DNA of 64,000 nucleotides from Amorphophallus konjac. Taxonomy: Eukaryota; Streptophyta; Magnoliopsida; Alismatales; Araceae. The DNA lies in assembly GCA_022559845.1 (NCBI GenBank), contig CM040121.1, forward strand, positions 511,480,566-511,544,565, in the 5' to 3' direction. Below the pieces are notes generated by a model. That model was not told the DNA's origin. It did not search any database and saw only the letters and a list, made by a program, of their open reading frames with translations. The translations under genes were made by a program, and so were the position numbers. Positions 35,200 to 45,760 of the stretch are shown one piece after another (position 1 is the first letter of the stretch; every line of letters starts with the position of its first letter).

Positions 35200-35790
35200 T
35201 CAGGCCCTGTACTGCAACACGGACATGTCACCCTGCACCAGCTCCAGAAACTCCCGCATCCGCTGCGTAGCAACAACATCTGGACAATACGTACGCTCGA
35301 AAGCACTGACAAAGTCACCCCACTCGACCTGCTCAAGTGGACGAAGCTGAAAGGACGTCTTCCACTCGGAAGACCACCACCTCCGAGTCGTACCCTGCAA
35401 CTGGTTGTAGGCCAACACTACTCTGTCCTCGGCAGTACTTTTCGCAGAACTGAACACCCGCTCCATCTCATCGAGCCAATCACGAGCCGCATCAGGGTCT
35501 GCCTGGCCGCTAAAGTAAGGTGGATGGAACTGCATGAAGTCCCTCACTGCTCGGCCCGGCCCACCCCTGACTGACGAGCCCTCAGCAGCCTCTCCGCCAA
35601 ACTGTTGAGACATGAGATGGTACATGCCACGGAAGAAATCCTCGGCCCCCGGAGCTCTCGCAGCATCCGCGGCCTCGGTAGCTCCCGGAACTCTGCTATG
35701 CTCTTCCTGGTCCCTCTGGACCCCCTGCTGGATCTCCTGACCTCCAGCCGACTGCCCCTGCTGAGAGCGAGAACTTCTCCTCGGCGCCAT
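35200..35790 (-). pseudogene. Element D gag N-terminal part
   Basis: I chose the ATG at 35790 (MAPRRSSRSQQGQ) because element C has the equivalent start at 23740; the frame is also open further upstream to an ATG at 35937 in the leader. The Gln/Gly-rich N-terminus is followed by the gag capsid-like domain (FMQFHPPYFSGQADPDAARD, VVLAYNQLQGTTRRWW, MREFLELVQGDMSVLQYRA). A TGA then replaces the Arg codon found in C. The lesion is a single C-to-T change. Confidence 0.93.
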
Positions 35791-35941
35791 CCTCGCTCCT
35801 GAAGCACAAGACAGAAAACACGGAAACGTCAATGTTAGAATAAAACACGCGGTGCCCAAGGCCAGCGTCACCTGTACATCATCGCCATGGACTAGTGGAC
35901 CACTACAATTACCTATGATTCCCATGTAATTCCACAACCGC

Positions 35942-35953
35942 GCTCTGATACCA
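35942..35953 (-). other. Element D primer-binding site
   Basis: Plus strand GCTCTGATACCA, complementary sense to the initiator tRNA-Met 3' end on the minus strand, 2 bases from the LTR. The adjoining leader (35917..35941, GATTCCCATGTAATTCCACA) is shared with C and, in part, with element E. Confidence 0.95.
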
Positions 35954-37076
35954 GCTGTAACGACCCGAGAATCCGATTACCGGGAAGGCCCGATAACCCG
36001 AGACTCGCACCGCCACCCACGAGTCCGAAGACTCGGAAGGGTTAAAAGGATGGTGTGGAAACTACATAGTTATCACAAGTAATTGCAGAAATTAAACAGT
36101 TATGATATTAAGCAGGAAATAAGATAACAATTTACATGGTCCACAAAATAAAATAACCACGACAACAGTCCACGACTAGTACAGTGACAAGAAAGAAAAG
36201 TACAGCTACACGGGGCATCCCCCGGCTCAGACCTCTGGCACTACCTCTGGGCACCCGCACCACGCTGCGCTCCTGACGCGCTCCCCGGAGGTGACGTCTC
36301 ACCTGAAACACGGTGAAAACACGCAGGGAATGAGTCTCGGAACAAGACTCAGTAGGGATCACTCGAACCCTACCTCGCAAAGTGAGAAACCACTACTCTA
36401 GCGGTAGGAGAGTACCTCGGAAAGGAAAGCCCTGTACTCTACAAAGCAAGACTCTACGGCACGTAAACCGACACACGTGCTACGAAGAGAAGACCGAAGC
36501 TCAACGGTCACCGACAAACCCGAAGGTCGGAAACACACGACTGACAGTCTGACACTCCGTACTCGACAGGAGTACCACCCACTAGAAGCACAGCCGGTAG
36601 CGTCCCCTGACGTCTTACACCGCACCGCAGGTGAACCGCCTGACGTGGTAGGTCCTACCCGAGGCGCAAACACCGAAAAGTAACTCACAACAAGTGACTA
36701 GTTGGGGTCACGCCCGTCGACGTGGGTCCAACCGCCCCCAACCACGTGTGCACACACAGACCACGCGTCCTAGGTCTGGCCCTCTGACCGGTTTTCCCCC
36801 GCAGCCGGACTCTGGCTACGACGAGGGGCCTACGGTAACCGGTCCACAAACCGTCTCGAAAGGTGGGTGCCCGTACACCACTCCCAGGTGAGACCAGCAC
36901 CGCGTACTGGTGGGCTAGGACTAGTGGAGGGTCGCTAAAGGAGTAGACTCTCAAGTCACGGAAAACAACGCCCAAGCCCGACAACGTGTGGGAATCACCC
37001 CACACACTAGTCCCGCCACACGGAGACCACGGTCGGAGAAAAGTAAGGTTGCCACCTTCATGGGACAACTCAGGAA

Positions 37077-37614
37077 GTGGCGGTCTACCCTCAGACCGTC
37101 ACTGCCAAATGGCGGTCCACTCTAGGGCCGTCACTTAAAATGGCGGTCTAAGGCGGACCGTCACTCAACACGGGGGAAAGGGAAGTAACGGCCCAGGCCC
37201 AGTGCGTTACACGGATGTAACGCGCTTAGCCTAGCGCGTTACACGCCCCTCCACGGCACAGATTCAAAAAGGGATGTAACGGCCCTGTCCGGGCGCGTTA
37301 CTCACATGTAACGCACCTGGACCAGCGCGTTACATGGCCCTCACGCCTGGGGTAAACATAGGAAGTAACGCTCCTGCCCCAGGGCGTTACACGCATATAA
37401 CGCACCTAGAATGGCGCGTCACATGGCCTGACCCCCAACGGTCAAAACCAACGGTCGAAAATCATGTGATGGCCCAGCCCAGGGGCGTCACTAGCAAACG
37501 GCGGCCAGTCGCAGGACCGTTACAGCCCTCGACCCCAAAGGCCAACACCCAGGGAAGTAACGCACCCCTCTAGGGGCGTTACAAGCATGTGACGGTCACT
37601 GGAGTGACCGTCGC
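37077..37614. repeat. Palindromic module array, element D right LTR
   Basis: Same modules in the same order as at 29599..30136, with isolated substitutions in arms (for example one GCGCGTTAC arm is GTGCGTTAC near 37203). Confidence 0.87.
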
Positions 37615-38178
37615 TTGCCCCAGAGCACGCTACGGCGGGAAAACCCCAAAAACACCAACCACGCCCCCGTACCTCCACGGGAGAGGGGGGAAAACAAGGG
37701 GGAAGACCCCTGGGGACCCCTAGCATGCATCTAAGCCACCAAAACATAGAATCATGGGTTAAAACCATAGATCGGGCGGCTCACCCCCAAAACATGGAAA
37801 AACCCCAAAAATGCCCAAACATGCCTCTCTCGGCCTCCCCGCGGCCTACAAACCACGGAAAAGAACGGCGAAGAGCTAGGGAACGTCACCCTACCTCAAT
37901 GGAGCGAATGCTCCGCCGGATCGTCCACGAATCGCGAAGAACGCTTGAAAACCCTCGTTCTTCCTTAAGCTTCCCACGCTCGCCGCACGCCCCCACGACC
38001 GCCTCGCCGCCGCCCACGTCACCGCGCCGTCGCCCCGCCGCCGTCTGCAGCCGGAGGGGAGCTCGCCGTGGCCAACCGGGAGGAAGAGAGGGAGAGGGAG
38101 GGAGACACGGTGGAGGAGGAAGGAGGAAGAAGAAGAGAGGAAGAAGAAGATGGTGGGGGAGAGAGAAAAGAAAAAGGG

Positions 38179-38186
38179 TTTTATAG
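38179..38186 (-). promoter_or_regulatory. Element D 5' LTR TATA box
   Basis: Minus strand CTATAAAA. This copy is in the 5' LTR and would start the genomic RNA. The module array begins roughly 540 bases downstream of the expected start site. Confidence 0.65.
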
Positions 38187-38525
38187 AAAAACCCGAAAAA
38201 TGCGGAAAATACCAAAAATTAGGAAATTACACCCCCACGATCCTCGGAACGTACCGATCGCAACGGTACCACTCGTGCCCGTGTGAACAGCCCGGTTCAC
38301 CCGCAGCGAGCGTCCGAAGAGAAAAGCCGAAACCCGCGCCGGAAATCGGAAATCACGCACGGAAAAAGCCGCGGAACGCCTCCGGGCCTCCGAAACAACT
38401 CCGGATCGCGCCGATCCGAACACGAAAGATGTCCGAAACGAAATTTCGGACACAACAGAGCCGAACGCTCCGAAAACCAGATCCGAGACCCACGAAGAAG
38501 GATCCGAAAGGTCCGAGATATTACA

Positions 38526-38718
38526 CTCAGCCTTATCCATCCTAACTGATTTGGCTGCGCATATAAGGTAATCTGCCTGGGTTAATTAGAATATATGGGC
38601 TCTTATCCAGGTTAAGAGTGGGATAGGCTGTTCTCAGAAAAAAAATAGAATAAGAGGGGTTAAGAATTTTCACACTTCTTGAGAAAGTATCTCAGATTAT
38701 CTTATCCCCCAATCAAAG
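38526..38718. repeat. Right piece of a possible MITE split by element D
   Basis: After the second CTCAG copy the sequence ends with CTTATCCCCCAATCAAAG (38701..38718), the inverted counterpart of 28446..28463. The interior has smaller inverted pieces around CTTATCC and GGATAGG, as is common in short stem-loop MITEs. This is suggestive, not certain. Confidence 0.4.
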
Positions 38719-39810
38719 TAAAATGGTATATTTTTTTGGAATATCCTACCCTCGGTTCAACTTGTCCCCTTAACCTAACCTCCAAACCCACAAAATGACT
38801 CTCCACGTTTTATTTCGTTCATCGACATAACAAAGGTGTGAAAAGTAAGAAAAATGGAATAGAAATATCAATTCACTTCATAATCTCACGAAAAGCAAGT
38901 GTTTACAAGTTTTTGTGTGGAAGGGTTTTACACGGTGTTGTGTCTGTATCTCTCCTCACATAGAAAGTCACACGCGCACATAAGTCGAGGGCCAGTGATT
39001 GATTGGACGTCGCCGACCACCTAGGATGGCGACGAAACCGATGTCGAAGATGTCATCGGATGTCGACATTGTAGTGCCGCATGGACTGCTTTGGTAACGG
39101 TGAACCCCTCTTCCTTGCAAGTTGATTGGACGCCTCCGGCCACCTCGGAACATGATGGAGATGCCATTGGATGATCCTTGAGATGCCGTCGGACTGCCCA
39201 CATCTACTACCGACACCATATGCTGCGATTGCCTCGCAACACGATCGTCGTTCGCTATTTCGGTTACGACATTAGACCATTGCACTCGAATAGGTTGTTC
39301 GTCGAATACCCCCGAGTAGAGTTGAATAGCTCGAACACCTAAATTGAGTAACCAAATCGAATTAGTCGAGTAAGGTCAGAGTACCCGAGGAATTAGTCAA
39401 GCAGGGTCATAGTACTCATGCTTACTCACACGTATTCGAGGTCCTAGCGGCGTGTTTGACATCCGAATAAGTTACGGGAGCCCATGAGAGAGCGATGGAT
39501 CCCGCTCTCTCCTCACACACACACACCCTCTGGGTCGAGCGCGGGAGTCGAGCACGCTAACCTTGTCCTGTTAACAAAGGTGCCCTAGAAGATTTTAGCA
39601 ATAATAATGAACCTAGTCGTGTTTCCAAATGTGACTTTAAGATTACAATGTTCCACCGATTAAAAGTAAAATAAAAAAAAATAGGACCATGCTAATTGGC
39701 CTAGATTTTGACGGCCATAATTTTAAGGCATCATCCTTTTCAAGATCCCTGGAGGAAAAAGAACAAAGCGGTCGCCACCCTGCTCATATACTCCCATGAC
39801 CCGTCTTGTC
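38719..39810. other. Intergenic stretch without recognised gene
   Basis: Positions 38968..39285 contain an open minus-strand frame of 105 codons. It has no recognisable domain and no clear start context. A short CA run lies near 39510..39525. I see no TE ends here. Confidence 0.5.
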
Positions 39811-40326
39811 TACGGATGTCAAAAATACCCGCAAATCCGATTATCCGCATTATCCGACCCGTGATGGGTCGGGTAATACTTGAATAAACGGATATTGATT
39901 TGGGTTCGGGTACGTTTAAAATACCCGTTTCATATTCGGATAGGGTATGAATTTAGTGCACCCAAATTCGTACCCGATCCGAACCTGCTCTTAATAACTT
40001 ATTATGCATGTTAGACCTATAGACTTATTTCTAAAATTATAAGATCATTTTATAAAATATAAAAATTACTTTAGAAAGAAAAGAATTGACCAGATTTCTT
40101 TTTTTTAATTCTCATAAATCTCACATTTCTTTAGATGTGAATGTTGACTCATGTTTTATGGATGGATACGGATATCCACGGATATATCCATATCTGTGAC
40201 GGATATATCCGTATCTATACCCGCGAAAATAATAGGGGTACCATCCAGGTATGATATTAATAAAATTTTCACAGATAGAATATGATATTGATCTACCCGA
40301 GTCGGACCGATCCATTGACATTACTA
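39811..40326. mobile_element. hAT-type MITE (516 bp)
   Basis: The ends are inverted: TACGGATGTCAA on the left and, read from the right, TAGTAATGTCAA. Subterminal regions are rich in CCCG/CGGG and GGATA motifs, typical of plant hAT non-autonomous elements. It is flanked by an 8-bp duplication, GTCTTGTC (39803..39810) and GTCCTGTC (40327..40334), matching at 7 of 8; 8 bp is the hAT signature. There is no transposase gene. It would depend on a hAT transposase elsewhere. Confidence 0.8.
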
Positions 40327-40334
40327 GTCCTGTC

Positions 40335-40530
40335 CCTCTTGGGAAGTCTTTGCTCATCCGAGAGCAGACGTGGTCAGCGGAGGAGACTGCGCTTGCCGCG
40401 GCCATCTGGAGGGGAGAGATATGAAACAGGGTGTTTGAATCGGCATGGGCGGCTACATGAATGCTCCTCTCAATTTCTAGCCATCCCCCGTGTTTTCCAT
40501 GTCAGAGAAGACAGTGAAGGTAGAAGGAAC
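40335..40530. other. Spacer between the MITE and the SINE
   Basis: About 200 bp without a recognised gene. An open plus-strand frame crosses it and the neighbouring elements, so it is not treated as coding. Confidence 0.4.
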
Positions 40531-40538
40531 ACAATGCA

Positions 40539-40803
40539 GGGAGGACCCGAGCGAGTCAAACGGTTAAAGCTCTTGCCCCTTAGATAGGAGGAGGTTTGGG
40601 GTTCGATTTAAAGCTCTTGCCCCTTATATAAGAGGTTTGGGGTTCGATTCTCAGGAGTTAAGTATTAGGTTTTACACTCAAACCTCCTTAGGTGTAAAGC
40701 CGAGAGTTTTACTGATTGAACAGTAGTTAAAAAAAGTTTAGTTCGAGAACGATTAAGTATTTGATTTTACACTCATCTAACTAACCCAGCTAAAAGAAAA
40801 AAG
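40539..40803 (+). mobile_element. tRNA-related SINE with a duplicated promoter block
   Basis: The 5' part resembles a tRNA-derived Pol III promoter: a box-A-like AGTCAAACGGTTAAAGC and a box-B-like GGGGTTCGATTC. The block from box A to box B is tandemly repeated (40566..40609 and 40610..40651). The 3' end is A-rich (AAAAGAAAAA). Flanks carry ACAATGCA at 40531..40538 and 40804..40811, a plausible target duplication. It lies just downstream of the IQD gene's 3' end. It would be mobilised by a LINE's proteins. Confidence 0.65.
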
Positions 40804-40811
40804 ACAATGCA

Positions 40812-40962
40812 AGATTGATAGCAGAAACTTCTCCTGAGATTTCCATTTGAACAACAAAATGTTGGCCACCATGTTACACCCCCCTGTTCTCAAAACCCCA
40901 CCGATCAGCAGCAACCCCAGAAGAAGAGGAGGAACTGCGCTAGTTGCTGTGCAGTTGCACCG
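40812..40962 (-). other. Likely 3' UTR of the IQD gene
   Basis: This lies between the SINE and the stop codon at 40963 on the minus strand. No canonical AATAAA was seen close to the stop, so the 3' end of the mRNA is not defined. Confidence 0.35.
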
Positions 40963-42425
40963 TCACCATCTCCGCTGAAAGGAGTAGTCCATCCCGACCT
41001 CCCTGCCGAGCTCGGCGACGTGGCCAAGGCCGAGCCTGCCCACGACGGCGCTCTTGAAGTCGACGGACTCCTGCACCTGCGAGCACGACCTCTGCATTCG
41101 GACGCCGTTCAGGCTGGCCCGCGACTCCTCCGCCATCCCCGTCAGGGGCAGCCGTTTCTTTGCCCCCGCCGGCTCCGGCCGCTGCTTCGGGGCGCTCTGC
41201 GACCGCACCTTCGCCTCGAAAGACTGCGTCTTGGTCATGTAGTTGGGGAAATTCCACGGGCTCTTGGGGGCTCCCGCAAAGGCGGCGGCGCTGTAGGCGC
41301 AGCCGCCCTTGGTGGGGGGCAACCCCGCCGCGGCGTTCATGAACCGGGGGGTGCTCTGGGCTGTGGAGAAGCGGCACTCATCGCCGATGAGGCACCAGTC
41401 GAGGTCGCGGAAGCTGCTGCGGCGGTCCGGGGTGGAGATACGCGGCGGAACCTGCCCGGGCGGCAGGGGAGCGTCGACGGCGTCGCACCAGGGGGAGCTA
41501 AGCCGCCGGGCTCTCGACCTGGGCCTCCCCGGATCGATCTCCACGATCTTGGGGTTGTCCTCGAAGCCGCCGATCGTGTAATCCACGGAGGACGACAGCC
41601 TCCCGCTGTGGAACGAGGCGGAGTACTCGCTTCTGGCCTCGTCGAGCCGTTCCTGGATGGAAACCCACAAGAAGACGAAGAGCTGTGAGAAACCATATGG
41701 CCGCTTCGATGTGGAGATCAACAACAATGCAGAGAAGCGTGGAGCTCGTCTTCCTCACCAATGACCTCCGCGGACGGAGATGGCCGGACCTCTGCGTCCG
41801 GGCCGTCGTCTGCACTCTAATGAGGGCCTGCATGCCGTGGAGGGCCGCCATGGTCTGCCGGCGGACGAGGAACCCGCGCACCAGGGCCTGCAGCTTTACC
41901 AGCGCCCTGAGGGCCCGGAGGGCCTTCCTCGCCTGCATGGAAACGCCGAAGAGCTCTTCAACATGACAGAAGAAAAAAAGAAAGAATATGGAGGGAAGCA
42001 GCAGCCATGGCCCTGCTTCGACAGCTCCGTGAACATACCAGGTAACCCCTGAAGAACGCCTGTATCTTCGTGGCCGCCCACCGCTCCCGGGCGCCGCCGA
42101 ACACGGCCCCCCTTCCCTTGCTCGTCAGCCGCACCACCGCCACCGCCGCCTGCGCAGCCGCCACCGCCGCGTCGGCCGCCGCTGCCGTCGCCGCGGCGAC
42201 CGCCATGGTGCGCTTGTTCCGCTCCTCCTCCCTCTCCGCGCAGAACGACCGCAGCCACGCCGGGTTGGCGGGCGCCCCCCCGGCGTCGCCTTCCGCGTCC
42301 TTCTCGGACTTGCCGAAGCTCCACCGCTTCTTCTCCTTCCTGCAGGAGGTCACCTTCCCCTTCGGGTCCTTCCCGTCCTTCTTCCCCATTAACAGGCTCC
42401 TCAGCCACCTCGTCGCCCTGCCCAT
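40963..42425 (-). CDS. IQD: IQ67-domain (IQD) calmodulin-binding protein, three exons
   Basis: Three minus-strand exons join in phase 0 to 416 codons: exon 1 42039..42425, exon 2 41759..41932, exon 3 40963..41652. Introns of 106 bp each begin GTATGT and GTGAGG and end TGCAG and TCCAG. The start MGRATRWLRSLL is typical of the family; an upstream in-frame ATG at 42476 is less likely. The IQ67 domain spans residues 115 to 180 (IQAFFRGYL, then LQALVRGFLVRR and MQALIRVQ) and is split by the family's hallmark intron after GYL. A DUF4005-like region near 282 to 350 contains NYMTKTQSFEAKVRSQSAP. IQDs are plant scaffold proteins that bind calmodulin and associate with microtubules, nucleus or plasma membrane. 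This copy looks intact; the exact paralogue is not assigned. Confidence 0.93.
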
Positions 42426-42515
42426 GCTGCGGCAGCGGGCGAGAAGAACAGAGCAGAAAGGTGTGACGTCGACCACTGCGCCCTGGACAGAGAGATAGAG
42501 AGAGAAGAAATGGGC
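42426..42515 (-). other. Likely 5' UTR of the IQD gene
   Basis: About 90 bases between the expected start site and the ATG, CT-rich on the minus strand (TTCTTCTCTCTCTATCTCTC), a common plant leader composition. Confidence 0.5.
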
Positions 42516-42541
42516 AAATGGGTGAATCTAAAACTGCATAA

Positions 42542-42551
42542 GTATATATAG
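42542..42551 (-). promoter_or_regulatory. IQD gene TATA box
   Basis: Minus strand CTATATATAC, about 120 bases upstream of the chosen ATG. It fits a start site near 42515. Confidence 0.7.
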
Positions 42552-42624
42552 AAACCTAGAGCTAATGCGGAATCTCCACCCTTTCCTCCCCGGAAGAGCC
42601 CACTGGCGCAGTAAAAAGGGTAAA

Positions 42625-42627
<3 letters not shown>

Positions 42628-42664
<37 letters not shown>
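42628..42664. repeat. (GA)n microsatellite in the IQD promoter
   Basis: A pure 37-base GA run (CT on the minus strand) sits about 80 bases upstream of the TATA box. GA/CT tracts in plant promoters bind GAGA-type BBR/BPC factors, so it may be regulatory as well as a length-variable marker. Confidence 0.85.
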
Positions 42665-42666
<2 letters not shown>

Positions 42667-43854
42667 CCTCTTGCAACGCAAAAGAACCTGTCAAGGCCTC
42701 GTGACGCACAGCGTTACAAGACAAAATCATGTCCCCATAAGGATACAGGTCCGAAGCAACACAGAGAACACCATCATATGTACCGATGGAGGTTGTGGAT
42801 AAAAGCCATCAACAAATTACCAATAAAAAGTATACAGAAAGGGGAGGCGGGAGGGGGGTGAGGGAGGGGTGTCTCTCATGGCGAGCATAGAGACCGCGGA
42901 GAGCCAGGGGAAGGGAATGCCAGGGCGGTCAGCTCCTCTCTCTAAATATTCTCTGCCCGCTTCAAAAGTCCAGCAGAAAGGACATGTTTTGGGGGGGGAG
43001 AAGAAGGTTGGGGCGTCTTAAAATTTGGTGAAGGATTGGACTCCTCATGGTCCAGGAACTTAACTGCGGAAAGGTTGTGGGAGTGCGAGCTCTGCTACCG
43101 ATGCAAATGGAAGCCCCACTTCCGCCATGTGTGGCCAGAACAAACAGGGAGATGTCATGTAACATGGGTGGCGAGGAAGAAGCGACCATCTCAGAAAGGC
43201 CCCCTCTCGGTAAAACCACAGCCGAGAACGGAGGAAGGGTGGAGGGCAAAATATTTTTGAACAGAGGAAAATGGAGACGGTAGTTGGAGACCCACGTCTG
43301 ATCTCGCATCAAAAATCGATTTTCTTTCTTCTTCCTGTAATGTGGGGATTGGTAATATAGCAGAATCATAAAAATGATCTTGCGTAAACATCATTTTACA
43401 GATTTGTATTTGGATAGAAATATTCTTTAAAAAAAACTTGATACCGTAGTACTCCAAGCACTAGATACTTAATTGCTCTTTTTGTTGTGATGGTTACCCC
43501 TCGTGTTAGAACATAGTTTGTATGCACTAGTATATATGGTTGGATGGGATCAAAGAAGATGACTATAACATTTTCGGGGAGGTATCCAAGATCTTATGTT
43601 TTTAAGAGATACCTTAGCAGGATAATTCATAGAAAAATCTGGATTTAAATCTTAATCGTTCAGAAGAGGAATTCCTTTCCCCGTAACTGTAGTGCTGTTC
43701 CCTCCCTCTCCTTCCCCCGTCCTTCCCCTGCCATTACGCCGCTCTCCTCTGCCTGTCTTTTGTGGACTGTCGCATCCCTAATGAAAAGATATCCACATCA
43801 GTTTCCTCAGCCACGTACCATCTCGTTCTCCCACAGAGACCCTTCTAATAAACA
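42665..43854. other. Upstream region of the IQD gene, no second gene recognised
   Basis: Open frames at 42962..43369 (minus) and 43036..43283 (plus) overlap on opposite strands and show no known domain. A G-run lies near 42990. The stretch may hold distal promoter elements. Confidence 0.45.
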
Positions 43855-43960
43855 TCTCTCTCTCTCTCTCTCTCTCTCCCCTCCCCACCCAATATGAACT
43901 TTACGCTCATGTAAAGACTGGATCCAGCAAGGAGGCAAACAGGGAAAAGATAACTGGGTC

Positions 43961-43995
<35 letters not shown>

Positions 43996-44169
43996 CCCTC
44001 CCTCCCCACGAACTTAACAGTCAAGACAGGATCAAACAAAGAGGAAAACAGGGAAAAGGGTACTGGGTTCTCTCTCTCTCTCTCTCTCTCTTTCTCTGAA
44101 CTTTACAGTCAAATAAAACTGGCTGTAGCAAAAGACACAGAAAACAGGGAAAAGAGAACTGGGTTCTTT
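43855..44169. repeat. Compound minisatellite: three diverged copies each with a CT/CA microsatellite
   Basis: Copies start near 43896, 44010 and 44098, each beginning GAACTT(T/A)AC and containing AAACAGGGAAAAG and ACTGGGT(T/C)CTCT. The first two end in dinucleotide runs: CT then CA at 43961..43995, and CT at 44069..44096. A further CT run precedes copy 1 at 43855..43878. Copy spacing shrinks from about 114 to 88 bases because of microsatellite length. Confidence 0.82.
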
Positions 44170-45625
44170 TCCCTGCTGCCAAAACCTTGCGAGTCGCAAA
44201 GAGAGATACGAACCTTTTTCCTGGGTGGCGTACAGCAAGGAAGCCTTTTCACTGATGGGAAAAAGAAGACAGACCTGGCCAGGGGAAACCTTACCCTGCT
44301 CTCCTCAAATTTTCCCCTTCTCTGCTCCCTGCCATGCCCATTTGATCTCGCCTCCCCCCACTCCTCTCTTCACCTCCTCTGGCGAACGGGGCTAGTGGTG
44401 AAATAGAGCCCAAACCCTGGAACTTATATATAAAAGTAGAACCCAACAATTAATAGACTATCCCACTTTCAAAAACAAACAACAAATAGGCTATCCAGGG
44501 CACCCCCTCGATCCCTCCTCATCGACGAGTACACGTCTCCACGTAGTTTTCCCTCACTGGAAAGTAGAAACATCCATTACTCCCCCTTTAATAAGAAAGT
44601 TACTGGGAAGAACACAGTAGCAGCTAGCTCATGCCTTGGTGGCCATTTAAGCCCATCTTTCTGTCGACAGCTACCCCCGTGCGGATGGAACACTCTCACA
44701 GTGTCGTGGAGATCAGCATCTCGTAAAAGCACCGTGATTTTGACACATACGACGTTTGAACCCGACATGAATCAGGCAACAGGGCTCAATAATCCCTCCT
44801 TTGTCATCGGAATAAACAATCTTTCCTCATGATGGCTGGGCAGCCACGAGTGGAAACTTTTACGCTGCATTAGTTTTGTTTCCTCCGAGGGAGGTTCCCA
44901 AAAAGATCACACCCAAACGAAACTGTGGGGAAGATTGTGATGATGCTATCTTAACTCCCCTTGCGTTCTTGCCGCGGGCGACACCTTCCTCGTGCTCGAT
45001 GCGGCAAAACCAGCACGGATCCTTTTTATTGGAATGCAAAACCGCGGAAAACGATCCCCGGCAGCGTGGTGAATAGGAAGGCGTCATGTGGTATCGTGGC
45101 ATTATGCCACTGGTCAGGAGCCATGCGCCCAGTGCAGGGCCTACATGTATTACCGCGAGGCCTCTGAAAGCGTAAGACTTTCGTGCTCCACGGTGCAGTC
45201 CCCGGCCGTGCCTCTTAAATAGCTTAGGTCTCATGATGAGTCGCTCCATTGGGGGATGTAAAACGATCGCCCCTATACCTGTTTATCTGTCAGCTTTTGT
45301 AATTTATCGGAGGGAGTATAAAAAGTGGCAGTTTTTTTTTTAGGATTGTTGATGAAGGCAGAGATATATTATCCATATTTGGATAATTTTCGATAAATGT
45401 AAATTAGACTGTCTATTTTCTTGTTGGTCCTTAGGTGTCAATTAGGGAAAGGAAATCAAAAGTCGAAGGATTCTGGGTAATCAAGATTTTGTTCTATCCG
45501 TTTTTTTCTCCGTTTGGATTATTTTAGGATCTGACAACTGAAGTGAAAAGCCACCGCAGCCTGCCACATGAACCCTTTTTGGAATGAGAAGATAGACATG
45601 GAAAGGCCCTACAATTCTTAATGTG
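44170..45625. other. Intergenic DNA, nothing recognised
   Basis: A 129-codon minus-strand frame at 44860..45249 has no recognisable domain, and short plus-strand frames overlap it. I see no TE ends or RNA genes. Confidence 0.4.
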
Positions 45626-45760
45626 ATAGTCCTCCATTTAAAATAACTTCACTCGTTCAAACTCTAGAGTTCTCTCAGAATATAGAAAATATAATTAATT
45701 TAAATCTAAATAAATTATTTTTATTTTTATTTTTTTATTTTAAAATTTATCCAAGTTAAA

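Larger units (their letters stand above)
28478..38525 (-). mobile_element. Element D: near-intact Tekay-like Ty3/gypsy retrotransposon
   Basis: This 10,048-bp minus-strand element has two LTRs of exactly 2,570 bp, an interior of 4,908 bp, PBS, PPT and the duplication CTCAG (28473..28477, 38526..38530). By eye the LTRs differ at only about 30 to 35 positions, mostly C/T or G/A, so it is recent compared with A to C. Coding potential is broken by few lesions: a TGA in gag near 35200, a one-base loss near 33930 between protease and RT, and a TAG in the integrase C-terminal region near 31645. A zinc-knuckle Cys is also changed to Tyr. It is the best candidate here for a recently active family. Confidence 0.98.
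35956..38525 (-). repeat. Element D 5' LTR (right copy)
   Basis: It is 2,570 bp, near-identical to 28478..31047. The module array is at 37077..37614 and the TATA box at 38179..38186. It is followed by the CTCAG duplication. Confidence 0.97.

Noticed and set aside
40539..40660. tRNA gene
   Set aside because: Box A- and B-like motifs are present, but there is no cloverleaf, the block is duplicated, and the tail and flanks fit a SINE.
41020..41688. 222-codon open frame on the plus strand over the IQD exon 3
   Set aside because: It is antisense to a well-supported IQD exon. GC-rich sequence keeps the opposite strand open, and it has no domain of its own.
41498..41938. IQD exon 2 read as a single 146-codon frame into intron 2
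   Set aside because: A GTGAGG donor at 41758 and a CCAG acceptor before 41652 restore the conserved family sequence in phase 0; the extra codons are intron.
44860..45249. 129-codon minus-strand frame as a host gene
   Set aside because: No recognised domain, no promoter or splice context, and overlapping frames on the other strand.
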